Shown: positions 53,527 through 62,474 of the stretch, piece after piece
Numbering within the stretch: the stretch's first letter is position 1
Layout of the letters: each line of letters begins with the position of its first letter
Origin: Paenibacillus sp. FSL R5-0341
Lineage (GTDB): Bacteria > Bacillota > Bacilli > Paenibacillales > Paenibacillaceae
Assembly: GCF_037975235.1 (NCBI RefSeq)
Contig: NZ_CP150241.1
Location: forward strand, 1,922,001-1,986,000
Direction: 5' to 3'
Length of the DNA: 64,000 nt
Made by a program: the position numbers and the translations under genes
Notes under the pieces: generated by a model
Seen by the model: only the letters and a program-made list of their open reading frames with translations
Told to the model about the DNA's origin: nothing
Database searches by the model: none

Positions 53527-54165
53527 TTAATGAACCAGTGCTGAATTGGAAGGAAGCGGCAGTTGAAGAGCACCGATCTGTTCCAAATGCTGTACGATCT
53601 CCTGCACAGCGTCCTCAATGGACCATTGCTCCGTATCGATAATGAATGAAGGAGATTTGGGTACATCATAGGGGGCAGAAATGCCTGTAAAATGTGGGAT
53701 GTCACCATTTCGGGCTTTTTTGTACAGGCCCTTGGGATCACGGCGCTCACATTCTTCAATCGAACAGTGCACATAGATTTCAATGAAATCATCCGGTTCA
53801 AATAGCTGTCTAACCATCTCCCGATCCTGTTCATGAGGAGAGATAAAGGCTGAAAGGACGAACAGCCCGGCATCTAGCATTAACTTCGACACTTCACCAA
53901 TTCGCCGCAGATTTTCTTGACGATCCCCAGCTGTAAAACCGAGATCCCGGTTCAGTCCATGGCGCACATTATCCCCGTCTAGAACATAACAACGCACGCC
54001 TTGGTCGTAGAGATACTGCTCCAGGGCAAATGCAAGGGATGACTTTCCTGCACCCGATAACCCGGTAAACCAGATGGCACGACTACGGTGTCCATTATGT
54101 TTCTCCCGGTCTTGTCTGTTGATGGTGGATGATTGCCAGGTTATGTTGCGCTCTTCCTTTGACAT
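53527..54165 (-). CDS. cysC: Adenylylsulfate (APS) kinase
   Basis: A 212-residue APS kinase that phosphorylates adenylyl sulfate to PAPS. The P-loop GLSGAGKSS (Gly35-Ser43), the [15 protein letters not shown] substrate block, the FISPHEQDR motif and [11 protein letters not shown] are all intact. No ATP sulfurylase, PAPS reductase or sulfate transporter gene is nearby, unlike in the usual assimilation operons. It sits tail-to-tail, 82 bases from the end of the lasso operon that begins with a PAPS-using sulfotransferase, which suggests it supplies PAPS for that enzyme. Start set by AAAGGCGGGA. Confidence 0.94.
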   Translation of the reverse strand: MSKEERNITWQSSTINRQDREKHNGHRSRAIWFTGLSGAGKSSLAFALEQYLYDQGVRCYVLDGDNVRHGLNRDLGFTAGDRQENLRRIGEVSKLMLDAGLFVLSAFISPHEQDREMVRQLFEPDDFIEIYVHCSIEECERRDPKGLYKKARNGDIPHFTGISAPYDVPKSPSFIIDTEQWSIEDAVQEIVQHLEQIGALQLPLPSNSALVH

Positions 54166-54314
54166 GAGTATCCCGCCTTTTCCCTACCATGATATGTATA
54201 ATATTTTAACATATTTACAAGATTATAGCACCTTACAGATTTCTTCAAAATAAGCGTGAATCGACAACATATCGGGTATAGATGTAGTACATACATAGCA
54301 GGAGGAACAATGTC

Positions 54315-54725
54315 ATGAGTGAAAACATACAAAACATACAGGTTGGATTTAAGTGCCCGGATTGCCAGCAGGATGTCCGAGTGGAATTTATAGATGAACA
54401 GGTTAGCACGGTTCGTTGTAAAGGTTGTGACAGAGCGTACACGCTATTGAAACCAACCATCGGTGATGAGATTCTACTTGATTGGGAGCAGGAGGCTTTG
54501 TATCACAAGCTGAGAGCAGAGCGGTCTGAACTGGATAATCACAATATGTCGGCCTTGATTATCAAAGTCATCGAGCTACTTACATGGCGTGATCGGGGAG
54601 ATGGGCAGACCCGTGCGATACAGACTGTGAGGGAGTGGCTCGCTTCCAGTGGCAAACCCCAGACTTTGCTCGAACTGTTTCATCAAACGCCGCCACAAAA
54701 TGAAAATAAACGTTTCGATCGTTAA
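54315..54725 (+). CDS. Hypothetical protein with an N-terminal zinc ribbon
   Basis: A 136-residue cytosolic protein. The first ~45 residues hold two CxxC pairs (FKCPDCQ and VRCKGCD, 20 residues apart), a zinc ribbon. The remainder is acidic and helical with no recognised family. It has a GGAGG ribosome site and stands alone between cysC (divergent) and a deacetylase gene. Function unknown. Confidence 0.75.
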   Translation: MSENIQNIQVGFKCPDCQQDVRVEFIDEQVSTVRCKGCDRAYTLLKPTIGDEILLDWEQEALYHKLRAERSELDNHNMSALIIKVIELLTWRDRGDGQTRAIQTVREWLASSGKPQTLLELFHQTPPQNENKRFDR

Positions 54726-54822
54726 TGATTTACATACATTAGCCGTTCCTGTGGCATATTACCTGAAGGTGTTTGTATGAGCAAACCACTAACCGAATTT
54801 TTCAGGAACAGGAGCGGATAGA

Positions 54823-55602
54823 ATGAAGCGAATGGTTCTATACATACTGTTGGGGCTATTATCCATCAGTATGGTACCGGCACAGGCTGAAGCATCGCCG
54901 GTTACCGGAGCTTATCACTTTGGCTTCAAGAAAAGTCAAAATGGTCAGTTGCCCTCCATTGACCAGGAAGGCTTTAAATCGATTTTACAACATAACGATG
55001 CCATTTTCTTGGGGGATACGAAGCAGAAGGAATTGTATCTCACGTTTGATAACGGGTATGAGAATGGGTTCACACCTGCCATACTGGATGTTTTGCGTGC
55101 CAAGAAGGTGCCTGCGGCTTTCTTTGTGACTGGTCATTATCTCAAGGATCAACCTGAGTTGGTCAAACGCATGGCGGCTGAAGGTCATATTGTGGGTAAC
55201 CATTCATGGAGCCATCCAGATATGACCCGCATCTCCAATGAGAAGCTTAGGGTGGAACTGGATAAGGTCAAGTCGGAAGTGAATCGGCTAACGGGTCAAC
55301 AAGCGACCTTTTTGCGGCCACCTCGTGGAATTTTTAACAATCGTACGCTCGCAGAGAGTCATGCCCAAGGGTATGTGAATGTGTTCTGGTCTGTTGCGTA
55401 TAAAGACTGGGATACGAATGTGCAGCGTGGTGCACAATATGCTCATCAGCAGGTGTTGAAACAGCTGCATCCGGGGGCTGTCATTTTGCTTCATTCGGTA
55501 TCCAAAGACAACACGGAAGCTCTGGGTTCCATTATCGATGAGGCGCGTAAGCAAGGATATGCTTTTAAAAGTCTGGATGATTTGCGGACCAAAAGTTATT
55601 GA
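54823..55602 (+). CDS. pdaA: PdaA-like peptidoglycan N-acetylmuramic acid deacetylase
   Basis: A 259-residue secreted polysaccharide deacetylase. After a signal peptide (about 1-24) come the NodB-domain blocks YLTFDNGYENG (with the Asn typical of PdaA instead of the usual Asp), GNHSWSHPD (metal-binding His pair), RPPRGIFN and LLHSVSKDNTEAL. PdaA deacetylates muramic acid so that muramic delta-lactam forms in the spore cortex, which is needed for germination. Monocistronic, with GGAACAGGAGCGG before the start and a terminator after. Confidence 0.92.
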   Translation: MKRMVLYILLGLLSISMVPAQAEASPVTGAYHFGFKKSQNGQLPSIDQEGFKSILQHNDAIFLGDTKQKELYLTFDNGYENGFTPAILDVLRAKKVPAAFFVTGHYLKDQPELVKRMAAEGHIVGNHSWSHPDMTRISNEKLRVELDKVKSEVNRLTGQQATFLRPPRGIFNNRTLAESHAQGYVNVFWSVAYKDWDTNVQRGAQYAHQQVLKQLHPGAVILLHSVSKDNTEALGSIIDEARKQGYAFKSLDDLRTKSY

Positions 55603-55662
55603 TCCATTATCATAATGAGCAATGGACCAAGCGTAGGTCATTCAAAAGTTAGCAAAAATATT

Positions 55663-55703
55663 AAAGGGCATCCTGAGCGATTAAGCTCGGAATGCCCTTT
55701 TTG
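55663..55703 (+). terminator. Terminator of pdaA
   Basis: AAAGGGCAT and ATGCCCTTT enclose a CTGAGC/GCTCGG helix, then TTTTT. Confidence 0.88.
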
Positions 55704-55796
55704 TGTTGTATCGGTATGTCGGTTGCAAGTATTGGATGTGACCACATACAGATCCAGAAGATAGGATCTAGTTATACGATACAATGTTGTGTGTAA

Positions 55797-56645
55797 CTAT
55801 ATAACTGTATTATAGATAATTCCAATCGTTTTGGGACCGCAGTGACTGCATATTACACACCCAGCAGTGGTTAGTTCCACCCGGGCACCCGTCTGTTCTT
55901 GCAAAGACTTCTGCAGGTCGAGCGCATCCTCTTCAGCCATGGTATGCACAACGATTAGCAGGTCGGGATCAATCTGTTCCTTCGCGCTGAGCGTGTTTTG
56001 CAGCATTTGTTCGAGGGCTTTCTCCCGTTTTCCGCGCACTTTATAGGCAGGTGCCATCTTGCCATCCGTTACTCGGATAACAGGGCGTATCTTCAACAGA
56101 CTGCCAATCAGGTTCTGCATGCCTGAACAACGCCCGCCTTTGTGCAGATACTCCAGTGTATCAATGACAAACTCCGTGCGCACATTTGGTTTCATTGCCT
56201 CAATCAGGTGTGTAATCTGAGTCAGGTTTTGTCCTTTATCGGCCGCATGTACTGCTTTCATCACCATAAGAGCAATTCCGGATGAGAGATTCTGTGAGTC
56301 GATGACGGAAATTCGACCTTCCGGAAACTCGGAACTCGCTAATCGTGCATTTTGGTAGGTAGAGGAAAGTTCAGAGGATAAACTGATATATAGAATTTCA
56401 TCCCCTTGGTCTATGTAAGGTTGAAATGCCGTCATGAAATCAGCGGGTGAAGGTGCAGCTGTTTTGGGAAGACGCCCATCTTGGCTGACACGTTCATATA
56501 GCTGTTCAGGCTTAATCTCAGCACCGTCTTTCAGTGATTCTTCACCGAACACCACATACAAGGGGATGATGCCGATATCGTGTTGCTGGATCCATTGGGG
56601 AGCCAGATCACTTGTGCTGTCCGCAAAAATTTTGATTCGTGACAT
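55797..56645 (-). CDS. DegV-family fatty-acid-binding protein
   Basis: A 282-residue DegV/FakB-type protein that binds a fatty acid for phosphorylation by FakA. The start KIFADSTSDLAP, the TAAPSPADF block, SSELSSTYQNA and the FVIDTLEYLHKGGRCSG block are typical. It ends with an unusual CVICSHCGPKTIGIIY tail; the HxGPxxxG part is standard for the family. Which fatty acid is bound cannot be told. It stands alone. Confidence 0.9.
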   Translation of the reverse strand: MSRIKIFADSTSDLAPQWIQQHDIGIIPLYVVFGEESLKDGAEIKPEQLYERVSQDGRLPKTAAPSPADFMTAFQPYIDQGDEILYISLSSELSSTYQNARLASSEFPEGRISVIDSQNLSSGIALMVMKAVHAADKGQNLTQITHLIEAMKPNVRTEFVIDTLEYLHKGGRCSGMQNLIGSLLKIRPVIRVTDGKMAPAYKVRGKREKALEQMLQNTLSAKEQIDPDLLIVVHTMAEEDALDLQKSLQEQTGARVELTTAGCVICSHCGPKTIGIIYNTVI

Positions 56646-56753
56646 GTCAATCTCCTTTGAAATACAAGAATTTTTAGCAAATTAATATAGATTATATCCA
56701 GGTGTAAACCCATTCATTTTAATTATAAGGAAACATGACGCTGATGCAAATGG

Positions 56754-57203
56754 TTACATCATGCTCATGCCTGCCAAAATAAGACCAATGAATGCCAGAA
56801 TGATGATCCCATTTAACAGCGTCCCGATAATGGCAAAGACTTTCTTGCGATTCTTGAGGATAAGACCAATGATTCCTAGGATGCCTCCGGCCAGGTTAAG
56901 AATCAGGCAAACCAGAATAGATAAAGAAGCCAGAATTACCGCTGGATGCAGGGCAAGCTCTTCTGCTTGCAACGGAGTGAGAACTTCGATTGAATCGTTT
57001 AGAGCCATGGCGGCAATAAAGAATATCAGAATGTAACCCACGACTGCAACCAATCCAATGACAAAGCTGGCGATTCCAGGTCCGGAATGTTTTAGTGGAG
57101 CCATGGGTTGCCTCTCATGATCTGGAGGGTATGGTTCAACCATGTTGTTATTATATTGATCTGTGTTGTTATAACCTGAATTGTAGGAATTGTGATTATC
57201 CAT
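56754..57203 (-). CDS. DUF4190-like small membrane protein
   Basis: A 149-residue protein: an Asn/Tyr-rich hydrophilic N-terminal tail of about 40 residues, then SGPGIASFVIGLVAVVGYILIFF and two or three further membrane helices. The second GIxGLILK/GIIxLxGLI block (NLAGGILGIIGLILKNRKKVFAIIGTLLNGI) is typical of DUF4190. No function is known. It lies upstream of the DegV gene on the same strand, with 108 bases between. Confidence 0.8.
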   Translation of the reverse strand: MDNHNSYNSGYNNTDQYNNNMVEPYPPDHERQPMAPLKHSGPGIASFVIGLVAVVGYILIFFIAAMALNDSIEVLTPLQAEELALHPAVILASLSILVCLILNLAGGILGIIGLILKNRKKVFAIIGTLLNGIIILAFIGLILAGMSMM

Positions 57204-57496
57204 AATTGTAATATCCCTCCCTTAATCATCGTACTGAGTGTTATTAACCTAATCGGCGTAAACCAATCTTTTTGAACTTGCACTTAAAATACAACGAATG
57301 CATACCTGTTTACTTTTCCATAATTATCGATAAAAATCAAGGATTTACGCCAGTTTTCTACGATATATAGGGTAGGGATAGGAATAGTAAGTATAAACAG
57401 ACATATGATCTGTGAAGCTCCGCCCTGACTGGTAAAGGGTGAGTGGATTCGCTACAATAAAAGAAGGGAAGAGTTGAATTAAGGGAGAGAACTTAC

Positions 57497-57883
57497 ATGC
57501 AACGAAGATGGATGATGCTTGGAGCTGTAATGACCATGTTATCGGTGGCAATCGGTGCGTTTGGCGCACACATGCTCAAGGATACAATTGGACCGGCGGC
57601 CATAGCTACATATGAGACGGGTGTGCAATATCACATGATTCATGCAGTGGCCTTGCTCATTATCGGCTTGACAGCGGGTCAGCTTGGGGCATCTGCGAAA
57701 CTGAAATGGGCCGCGCGTCTGTTGTTTATCGGAATTATCGTGTTTTCGGGCAGCTTGTATGTGCTCAGTATTTCCGGTATCAAGATTCTGGGAGCCATCA
57801 CACCGATTGGTGGGGTAGCCTTCATTGCCGGATGGTTGTTACTGGCATTAGATGTATGGCAGAGAGGTAAGGATCGCTCATGA
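57497..57883 (+). CDS. DUF423 membrane protein (YwdK-like)
   Basis: A 128-residue protein with four predicted membrane helices and the DUF423 blocks IGAFGAHMLKD, YETGVQYHMIHAVALL, LFIGIIVFSGSLYVL and GAITPIGGVAFIAGWLLLA. It is widespread in Bacillales and has no known function. Start set by AGGGAGAG. Followed by a strong bidirectional terminator. Confidence 0.9.
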   Translation: MQRRWMMLGAVMTMLSVAIGAFGAHMLKDTIGPAAIATYETGVQYHMIHAVALLIIGLTAGQLGASAKLKWAARLLFIGIIVFSGSLYVLSISGIKILGAITPIGGVAFIAGWLLLALDVWQRGKDRS

Positions 57884-57925
57884 TCCAGCTGAATCAATCT
57901 TGTAGGATCATAATTCATTGAACTT

Positions 57926-57977
57926 AAAAAGCAACTTGCGTTAGAATGTCACGTCATTCTAACGCAAGTTGCTTTTT
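57926..57977. terminator. Bidirectional terminator between the DUF423 gene and the next minus-strand gene
   Basis: AAAAAGCAACTTGCGTTA and its continuation pair perfectly over 23 bases with TAACGCAAGTTGCTTTTT across TCACGT. Confidence 0.93.
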
Positions 57978-58005
57978 GTTTTAATCAGATGAAGTTAGAA
58001 GTTAG

Positions 58006-58584
58006 TTACAGAAACTCATCGATTTCATTGGTTCGGAACGTATACACTTGTTTTTCATCTACATGGTAGATACTCACCACACTGGTATCCCGATCAAAAT
58101 TCAAAATGCGGCAAGGAATGCTCTGATGTTTACCGTTCTTGTTGTTTACAACAATACGGGTTAGACGATTCTCTTTAATAAGCGTGTCAATCCACGCATC
58201 AAACGAATTTCCATCGGAAACATTGGATGTTTGGGGGGCAGGCTTTTTCTCGCTAACTGGTTTTTCTTGCTGATTCTGTGCTTTGACTGGAGCAGGTGAG
58301 GCAGGTGTCTGAGTTGCAGTGGACGCCTTCTGTGCTGCGTTGGCTTGTGATTTTTTACGTTCATTGTGAAGTGTGACGAAGGAGTCCTTCTTGGACTGGA
58401 GTGTCGCTTCAATAATTTTGCCTAGCTCTATGCCGGATTGAATCCGAAAGTCCGCAATTTGTTCCTCTTTGTTTATGAACTCCAACAGGGACTGCAGTGC
58501 CAATGCATTTGAGCGGCTCTTAATAAGTATATCGACATTAAATAGAAAGCCGATTTCCTCTTGATTGGATAAGGTTTCTTTCAT
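58006..58584 (-). CDS. Hypothetical protein with a C-terminal beta-rich, Sm-like domain
   Basis: A 192-residue protein of three parts: an N-terminal helical domain (about 1-75), a Pro/Ala/Gln/Lys-rich linker (about 80-125) and a C-terminal domain (about 128-192) starting FDAWIDTLIKENRLTRIVV. The alternating pattern RIVVNN...IPCRILNFDRDTSVVSIYHV...VYTFRTNEID looks like five short strands, as in Sm/Hfq folds, so RNA binding is a cautious guess. No family was recognised. It is the last clearly host-like gene before the polymerase module. Confidence 0.7.
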   Translation of the reverse strand: MKETLSNQEEIGFLFNVDILIKSRSNALALQSLLEFINKEEQIADFRIQSGIELGKIIEATLQSKKDSFVTLHNERKKSQANAAQKASTATQTPASPAPVKAQNQQEKPVSEKKPAPQTSNVSDGNSFDAWIDTLIKENRLTRIVVNNKNGKHQSIPCRILNFDRDTSVVSIYHVDEKQVYTFRTNEIDEFL

Positions 58585-58778
58585 TCATCCCAGCCCCGTT
58601 AAAAAGTATGTCAGCATATAAAACGCTTCAATACACTATATCATTAAAAAGGCAATAATCATAGTGCTGGAGACGCAGAAATATGCCGAAACGAAATGAA
58701 CCAAGACCTGAAGTGCCCCTTAATTTCTACCCTTAATAGAACAAATATTCTTCCTTTTTCATCCCCTGATCATCCTGT

Positions 58779-58808
58779 TTGCCTGCGTCAGTCGTGCGGG
58801 TCTAATCT
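58779..58808 (+). promoter_or_regulatory. Possible promoter of the polymerase-like gene
   Basis: TTGCCT (58779-58784), 18 bases, TAATCT (58803-58808), about 45 bases before the start codon. A TATAAT-like CTATAATT follows at once, so the exact -10 is uncertain. Confidence 0.4.
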
Positions 58809-58852
58809 ATAATTTATTTAATCAGGACAGGAAGCAACAGGGGGAATCGGGA

Positions 58853-61573
58853 ATGGGCAATGCATATCAGGATCGATTGAGGTACGTATATAAAGTTACA
58901 TCTTCGAGAATTAGAAAAGCGGATTATAATCTCCATCTGACCTATCAAGAAGCGACAGTAAATGGAGAAGTGGCATCTATTGGAAGCCATCAGGTGTTTC
59001 GTTTTATAGATCATATTCGTGGCTACAAGGAGAGAGAGGCAGATCTGGCTAGAATCAAGCTGGACATAGAGCAATTAAAAGCTTTAAAAACTAATGCTGA
59101 GCATAAAAGAACAATGAAGAAATTACATGGAGAACTGAAAAATCTGAAATTTGTCGATGATTACCTGCTGGTGGTCATTGAAAATAATAAAGACTACGAT
59201 CGGCTGAATTCATCGAAAGCCTTCTCCATCAACGGCAAAAAATACAAGCGTCTATTGGCTACAACAGGTGGTGCCAAAAGTTCGACGGTCATCTATGTGA
59301 GTGAGGATATTCACCCGCTTTTGGAGAAAAGATTGAATAACGGCAGAGATCCGAATAAAGAGCTGGTTCCTGCCAAACTGGAGGCATATAAAGCTCTAGC
59401 CTGTAGTACAAGCACACCTGTGTCACATCCCGAACGAGTATTGGTTGTTCAGGATTGCATAACCGAATTTGGGGCAGACATCATTCAGATTGATGATACC
59501 GAGACAGAGTTCCCTCGTATTGAGAGTAGGAAAAATGAGCCTATTCAGATGAACATGAGTGATGGATTCGGTCTAATCTCACCTGCACTTAGTGAACGCT
59601 GGGCAGCTGAGCTGGGACATGCATATATCCCGAGTGGATTTTGTATTCGTAATAGCTTCTGTAAAGGTATGGTATTTACATTTGATTATCACGCATTCGC
59701 AGATCAAGTTGCAGGCAGGTATATGGTGGATGATGCCTGGGGTAACCCTGTGGATATTCGAGAGGTAGACCTGATCATCACAACGTCTATGCTCAAACTC
59801 TGGAGCTCGTACAACAGTATCGACGATTATCTGTTATGTTGCGGTTATTATGGCTACACGTTCAGCGTAACAAAAGTTACACCCGAAGAACTGGAGGACG
59901 AGCGTCATTTAAACTACCAGTTCATTCAGTCGCTTCAATTAGATGATAATGAGATTGGTGAACTCATTACTCCCACGGTTAACTCAATTAAAGATGTACT
60001 GGGTGAGGACTATCGCAAGGCACTGTTATTCCTCAAAGGAATTCATATCCAAGAGAATGACTACAGAAATAGTCCGGATGATTATATCAAAGGGCTGATG
60101 GTAGACCCGCGACTTATAGATGATCCTTTTGTACGGAGCAAAATCCATACATTAATACGTAAACGAATGAATGAAGCCAAGATCGGGGTTCTGAGAGTCA
60201 AAGGCAATTTCAGTATTATTTCAGGCGATCCTTATACATTGTGCCAGAGCATATTTGGATTACCTTTAATAGGATTGCTGAGCTCGGGTGAGTTCTACTC
60301 CAGATATTGGAATGAGCAGCATGTAGACCGCGTGGCTTGCTTCAGAGCTCCAATGACTTGTCATAACAATATCAAGGTGCTTCGTTTCCAAAACACGGAT
60401 GAGATGCAGCATTGGTATCGCTATATGAACACGGTCACGATCTTGAATTCATGGGATACGACGACACATTCCTTAAATGGTGCAGATATGGACAGTGATC
60501 AGGTTTTAACTACAGATAACACAACGATTTTTGGGGCAATTCAGGAGCTTGATGCGATTGTATGTGTACAGAAAACCTCTGCCAAAAAAATTCCGGATGA
60601 GAGGGATCTGATTCAGGCCAACAAAGACAGTTTCGGTGATCTGATCGGTTTTACAACGAACAAAATCACATCGATGTTCGATGTATTAGCCAATTATGAG
60701 GAGCATAGTGCAGAATATCAGGAAATGATGTACCGAATTCAATGTGGTCAGCATTATCAACAAAATGCTATCGACCAGGCTAAAGGTATTGAATGTAAAA
60801 AAATGCCGAAGCACTGGTATGATATTCGCGCTGCGGTAACGGACGAGTCGGCCTTGAAAATGGTAGCGCACAAAAAGCCTTATTTTTTCATATACAATGA
60901 TCCGGAACAGAAAAAAGAATATACCATCTATGTAGAAAAAACGAGTCAGAAGTGCTTGCAGTTATTTGGCATGACTGTTGATGAATTAGTTTCAAAGAAG
61001 GAGCTATCTCCGGATCAGGAACAGTTCCTTGCACAGTATGAACAGAGAATGCCTGTATCCACGGCACCTTCTGTGATGAACCGGTTATGCCATCAAGTGG
61101 AAGACGAGTTCAACAAGTTAAAGTTAAAACAGACCGAGCGTCCGTTTGATCATACGATATTGATGAGTACCAAGAAATACTCCCAGGCTCGTTACAAAGA
61201 GATTCAACGATTATATCAGATGCATAACGAAGAGCTACGTAGTTATATGACTAACTTGCGCAAGAGCAAGGTGAAAAAGGAAGAAAGATCAGCCCGATGG
61301 CAGTTGTTTGTTTCACGCTTTAAGGAGCAGGCTTTGGAAATCTGTAATAACGAAGAAGATCTGTGCAATATGATTGTGGACATGTGTTATCGAAATGCCG
61401 AGAAATCAAAGCAATTTGTCTGGGATGTTTCGGGGGATCAAATTATTCGCAATCTATTGCTCAGCAATGATCATATCATCCATTATCCGGTTAGAGATCC
61501 GGAGGGCGATATTGAATACGCGGGAAGAACCTTTAAAATGACCCAAATGTATATGAAGGAGCAACGCCCTTGA
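58853..61573 (+). CDS. Single-chain double-psi-beta-barrel RNA polymerase-like protein
   Basis: A 906-residue protein with no obvious host paralogue. The decisive region is residues 498-549: FRAPMTCHNN, then 36 residues, then NGADMDSDQ. This mirrors the beta-prime subunit of cellular RNA polymerase, where RAPTLHR precedes NADFDGDQM by a similar distance; Asp545, Asp547 and Asp549 would hold the catalytic magnesium. In single-chain relatives (YonO of phage SP-beta, fungal QDE-1) the motif is D-x-D-G-D; here the Gly is Ser. A Lys/Glu-rich coiled coil lies at about 60-100. AGGGGGAAT precedes the ATG. The DNA is more AT-rich than its surroundings. Whether the template is DNA or RNA cannot be told. 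Confidence 0.72.
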   Translation: MGNAYQDRLRYVYKVTSSRIRKADYNLHLTYQEATVNGEVASIGSHQVFRFIDHIRGYKEREADLARIKLDIEQLKALKTNAEHKRTMKKLHGELKNLKFVDDYLLVVIENNKDYDRLNSSKAFSINGKKYKRLLATTGGAKSSTVIYVSEDIHPLLEKRLNNGRDPNKELVPAKLEAYKALACSTSTPVSHPERVLVVQDCITEFGADIIQIDDTETEFPRIESRKNEPIQMNMSDGFGLISPALSERWAAELGHAYIPSGFCIRNSFCKGMVFTFDYHAFADQVAGRYMVDDAWGNPVDIREVDLIITTSMLKLWSSYNSIDDYLLCCGYYGYTFSVTKVTPEELEDERHLNYQFIQSLQLDDNEIGELITPTVNSIKDVLGEDYRKALLFLKGIHIQENDYRNSPDDYIKGLMVDPRLIDDPFVRSKIHTLIRKRMNEAKIGVLRVKGNFSIISGDPYTLCQSIFGLPLIGLLSSGEFYSRYWNEQHVDRVACFRAPMTCHNNIKVLRFQNTDEMQHWYRYMNTVTILNSWDTTTHSLNGADMDSDQVLTTDNTTIFGAIQELDAIVCVQKTSAKKIPDERDLIQANKDSFGDLIGFTTNKITSMFDVLANYEEHSAEYQEMMYRIQCGQHYQQNAIDQAKGIECKKMPKHWYDIRAAVTDESALKMVAHKKPYFFIYNDPEQKKEYTIYVEKTSQKCLQLFGMTVDELVSKKELSPDQEQFLAQYEQRMPVSTAPSVMNRLCHQVEDEFNKLKLKQTERPFDHTILMSTKKYSQARYKEIQRLYQMHNEELRSYMTNLRKSKVKKEERSARWQLFVSRFKEQALEICNNEEDLCNMIVDMCYRNAEKSKQFVWDVSGDQIIRNLLLSNDHIIHYPVRDPEGDIEYAGRTFKMTQMYMKEQRP

Positions 61574-62328
61574 AAATCATTCTGAATGAACGTCATCATG
61601 CCGAGCAAGCAATTGCACATGGGAAAATGGATAAGAAGCCAACTAAAACGTTAATTTGTTTAGCTAAATACGGGCTTGAACAGGGGAAGAACGCCGAAGA
61701 TGCGTATACATTGTTAAATCAGTTTATGACCAAATATTATCCAGACTACAATGCTGTCCAGTGGGATACATTTCTCAAGCGTATCATTAAGCAGTCTCAG
61801 AAGTACATCAAGATGAGGGAGGAGGCAAGCAAAAGCACGCTAATCGAGATTGATCATGTACCTGTAACGCACGAAGAACTTCAAAAGATCAAACAACTTA
61901 AAAGTAAACGACTCGAGAAATTGGCCTTTGTTTTACTGGTCTACAGCAAGATTAATAATCGAATCAATGAAAATGATACGTATTGGATTAATAATGAATG
62001 GAAAGAAATCTACGGCGATAGTCAAATGGCGGTAAGCAAAAAAGATCAGGGGTTATTGGTTCACAAACTTATTCAATTAGGGTATCTCAAAGAAAGTAAA
62101 CGCATCGATTCAACTAATGTACAGGTTTTGTTCGCTGTGGAGCATGGTGAGGTTGCCTTCCAGTTAGTTCGCTTCGATGACTTTGTGTTGGAGTACTCTC
62201 GCTGGAAAGGAGAAAATATTAAAAATTGTACCGTATGCGGAAAACGGATGCTGGCAAAATCGAACCGGATGAAATACTGCAAGGAATGCAAAAAAACCGG
62301 CATTAATCCTATTAGAAAACTTCTCTAA
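61570..62328 (+). CDS. Zinc-ribbon protein coupled to the polymerase-like gene
   Basis: A 252-residue basic protein. It starts at TTG 61570, whose last two bases are part of the TGA stop of the polymerase gene, with AAGGAG eight bases upstream, so it is translationally coupled. The N-terminal ~130 residues are helical, the middle (KLAFVLLVYSKINNR...SKKDQGLLVHKLIQLGYLKES) looks like a winged helix of the primase/replication-initiator type, and the end is a zinc ribbon with Cys220, Cys223, Cys237 and Cys240. Such a layout suits DNA binding, perhaps promoter recognition for the polymerase. No family was recognised. Confidence 0.75.
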   Translation: MKIILNERHHAEQAIAHGKMDKKPTKTLICLAKYGLEQGKNAEDAYTLLNQFMTKYYPDYNAVQWDTFLKRIIKQSQKYIKMREEASKSTLIEIDHVPVTHEELQKIKQLKSKRLEKLAFVLLVYSKINNRINENDTYWINNEWKEIYGDSQMAVSKKDQGLLVHKLIQLGYLKESKRIDSTNVQVLFAVEHGEVAFQLVRFDDFVLEYSRWKGENIKNCTVCGKRMLAKSNRMKYCKECKKTGINPIRKLL

Positions 62329-62420
62329 AGCTAGACACAGCAATGCTTTGCATGGTTGTTCAAGAATTTCTTTAATGATAAGCCAGAGACAGGTTTCCTA
62401 GTTATGGGGGAGGTATCAAC

Positions 62421-62450
62421 TTGGAAACAGTCTTATAAAGAAAATATGCT
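62421..62450 (+). promoter_or_regulatory. Candidate promoter of the tail-like genes
   Basis: TTGGAA (62421-62426), 18 bases, TATGCT (62445-62450), 25 bases before the next gene. If the neighbouring polymerase uses its own promoters, this gap (62329-62474) is where one would be expected. Confidence 0.35.
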
Positions 62451-62474
62451 ACATAACGCTTAGGTAGGTGAATT

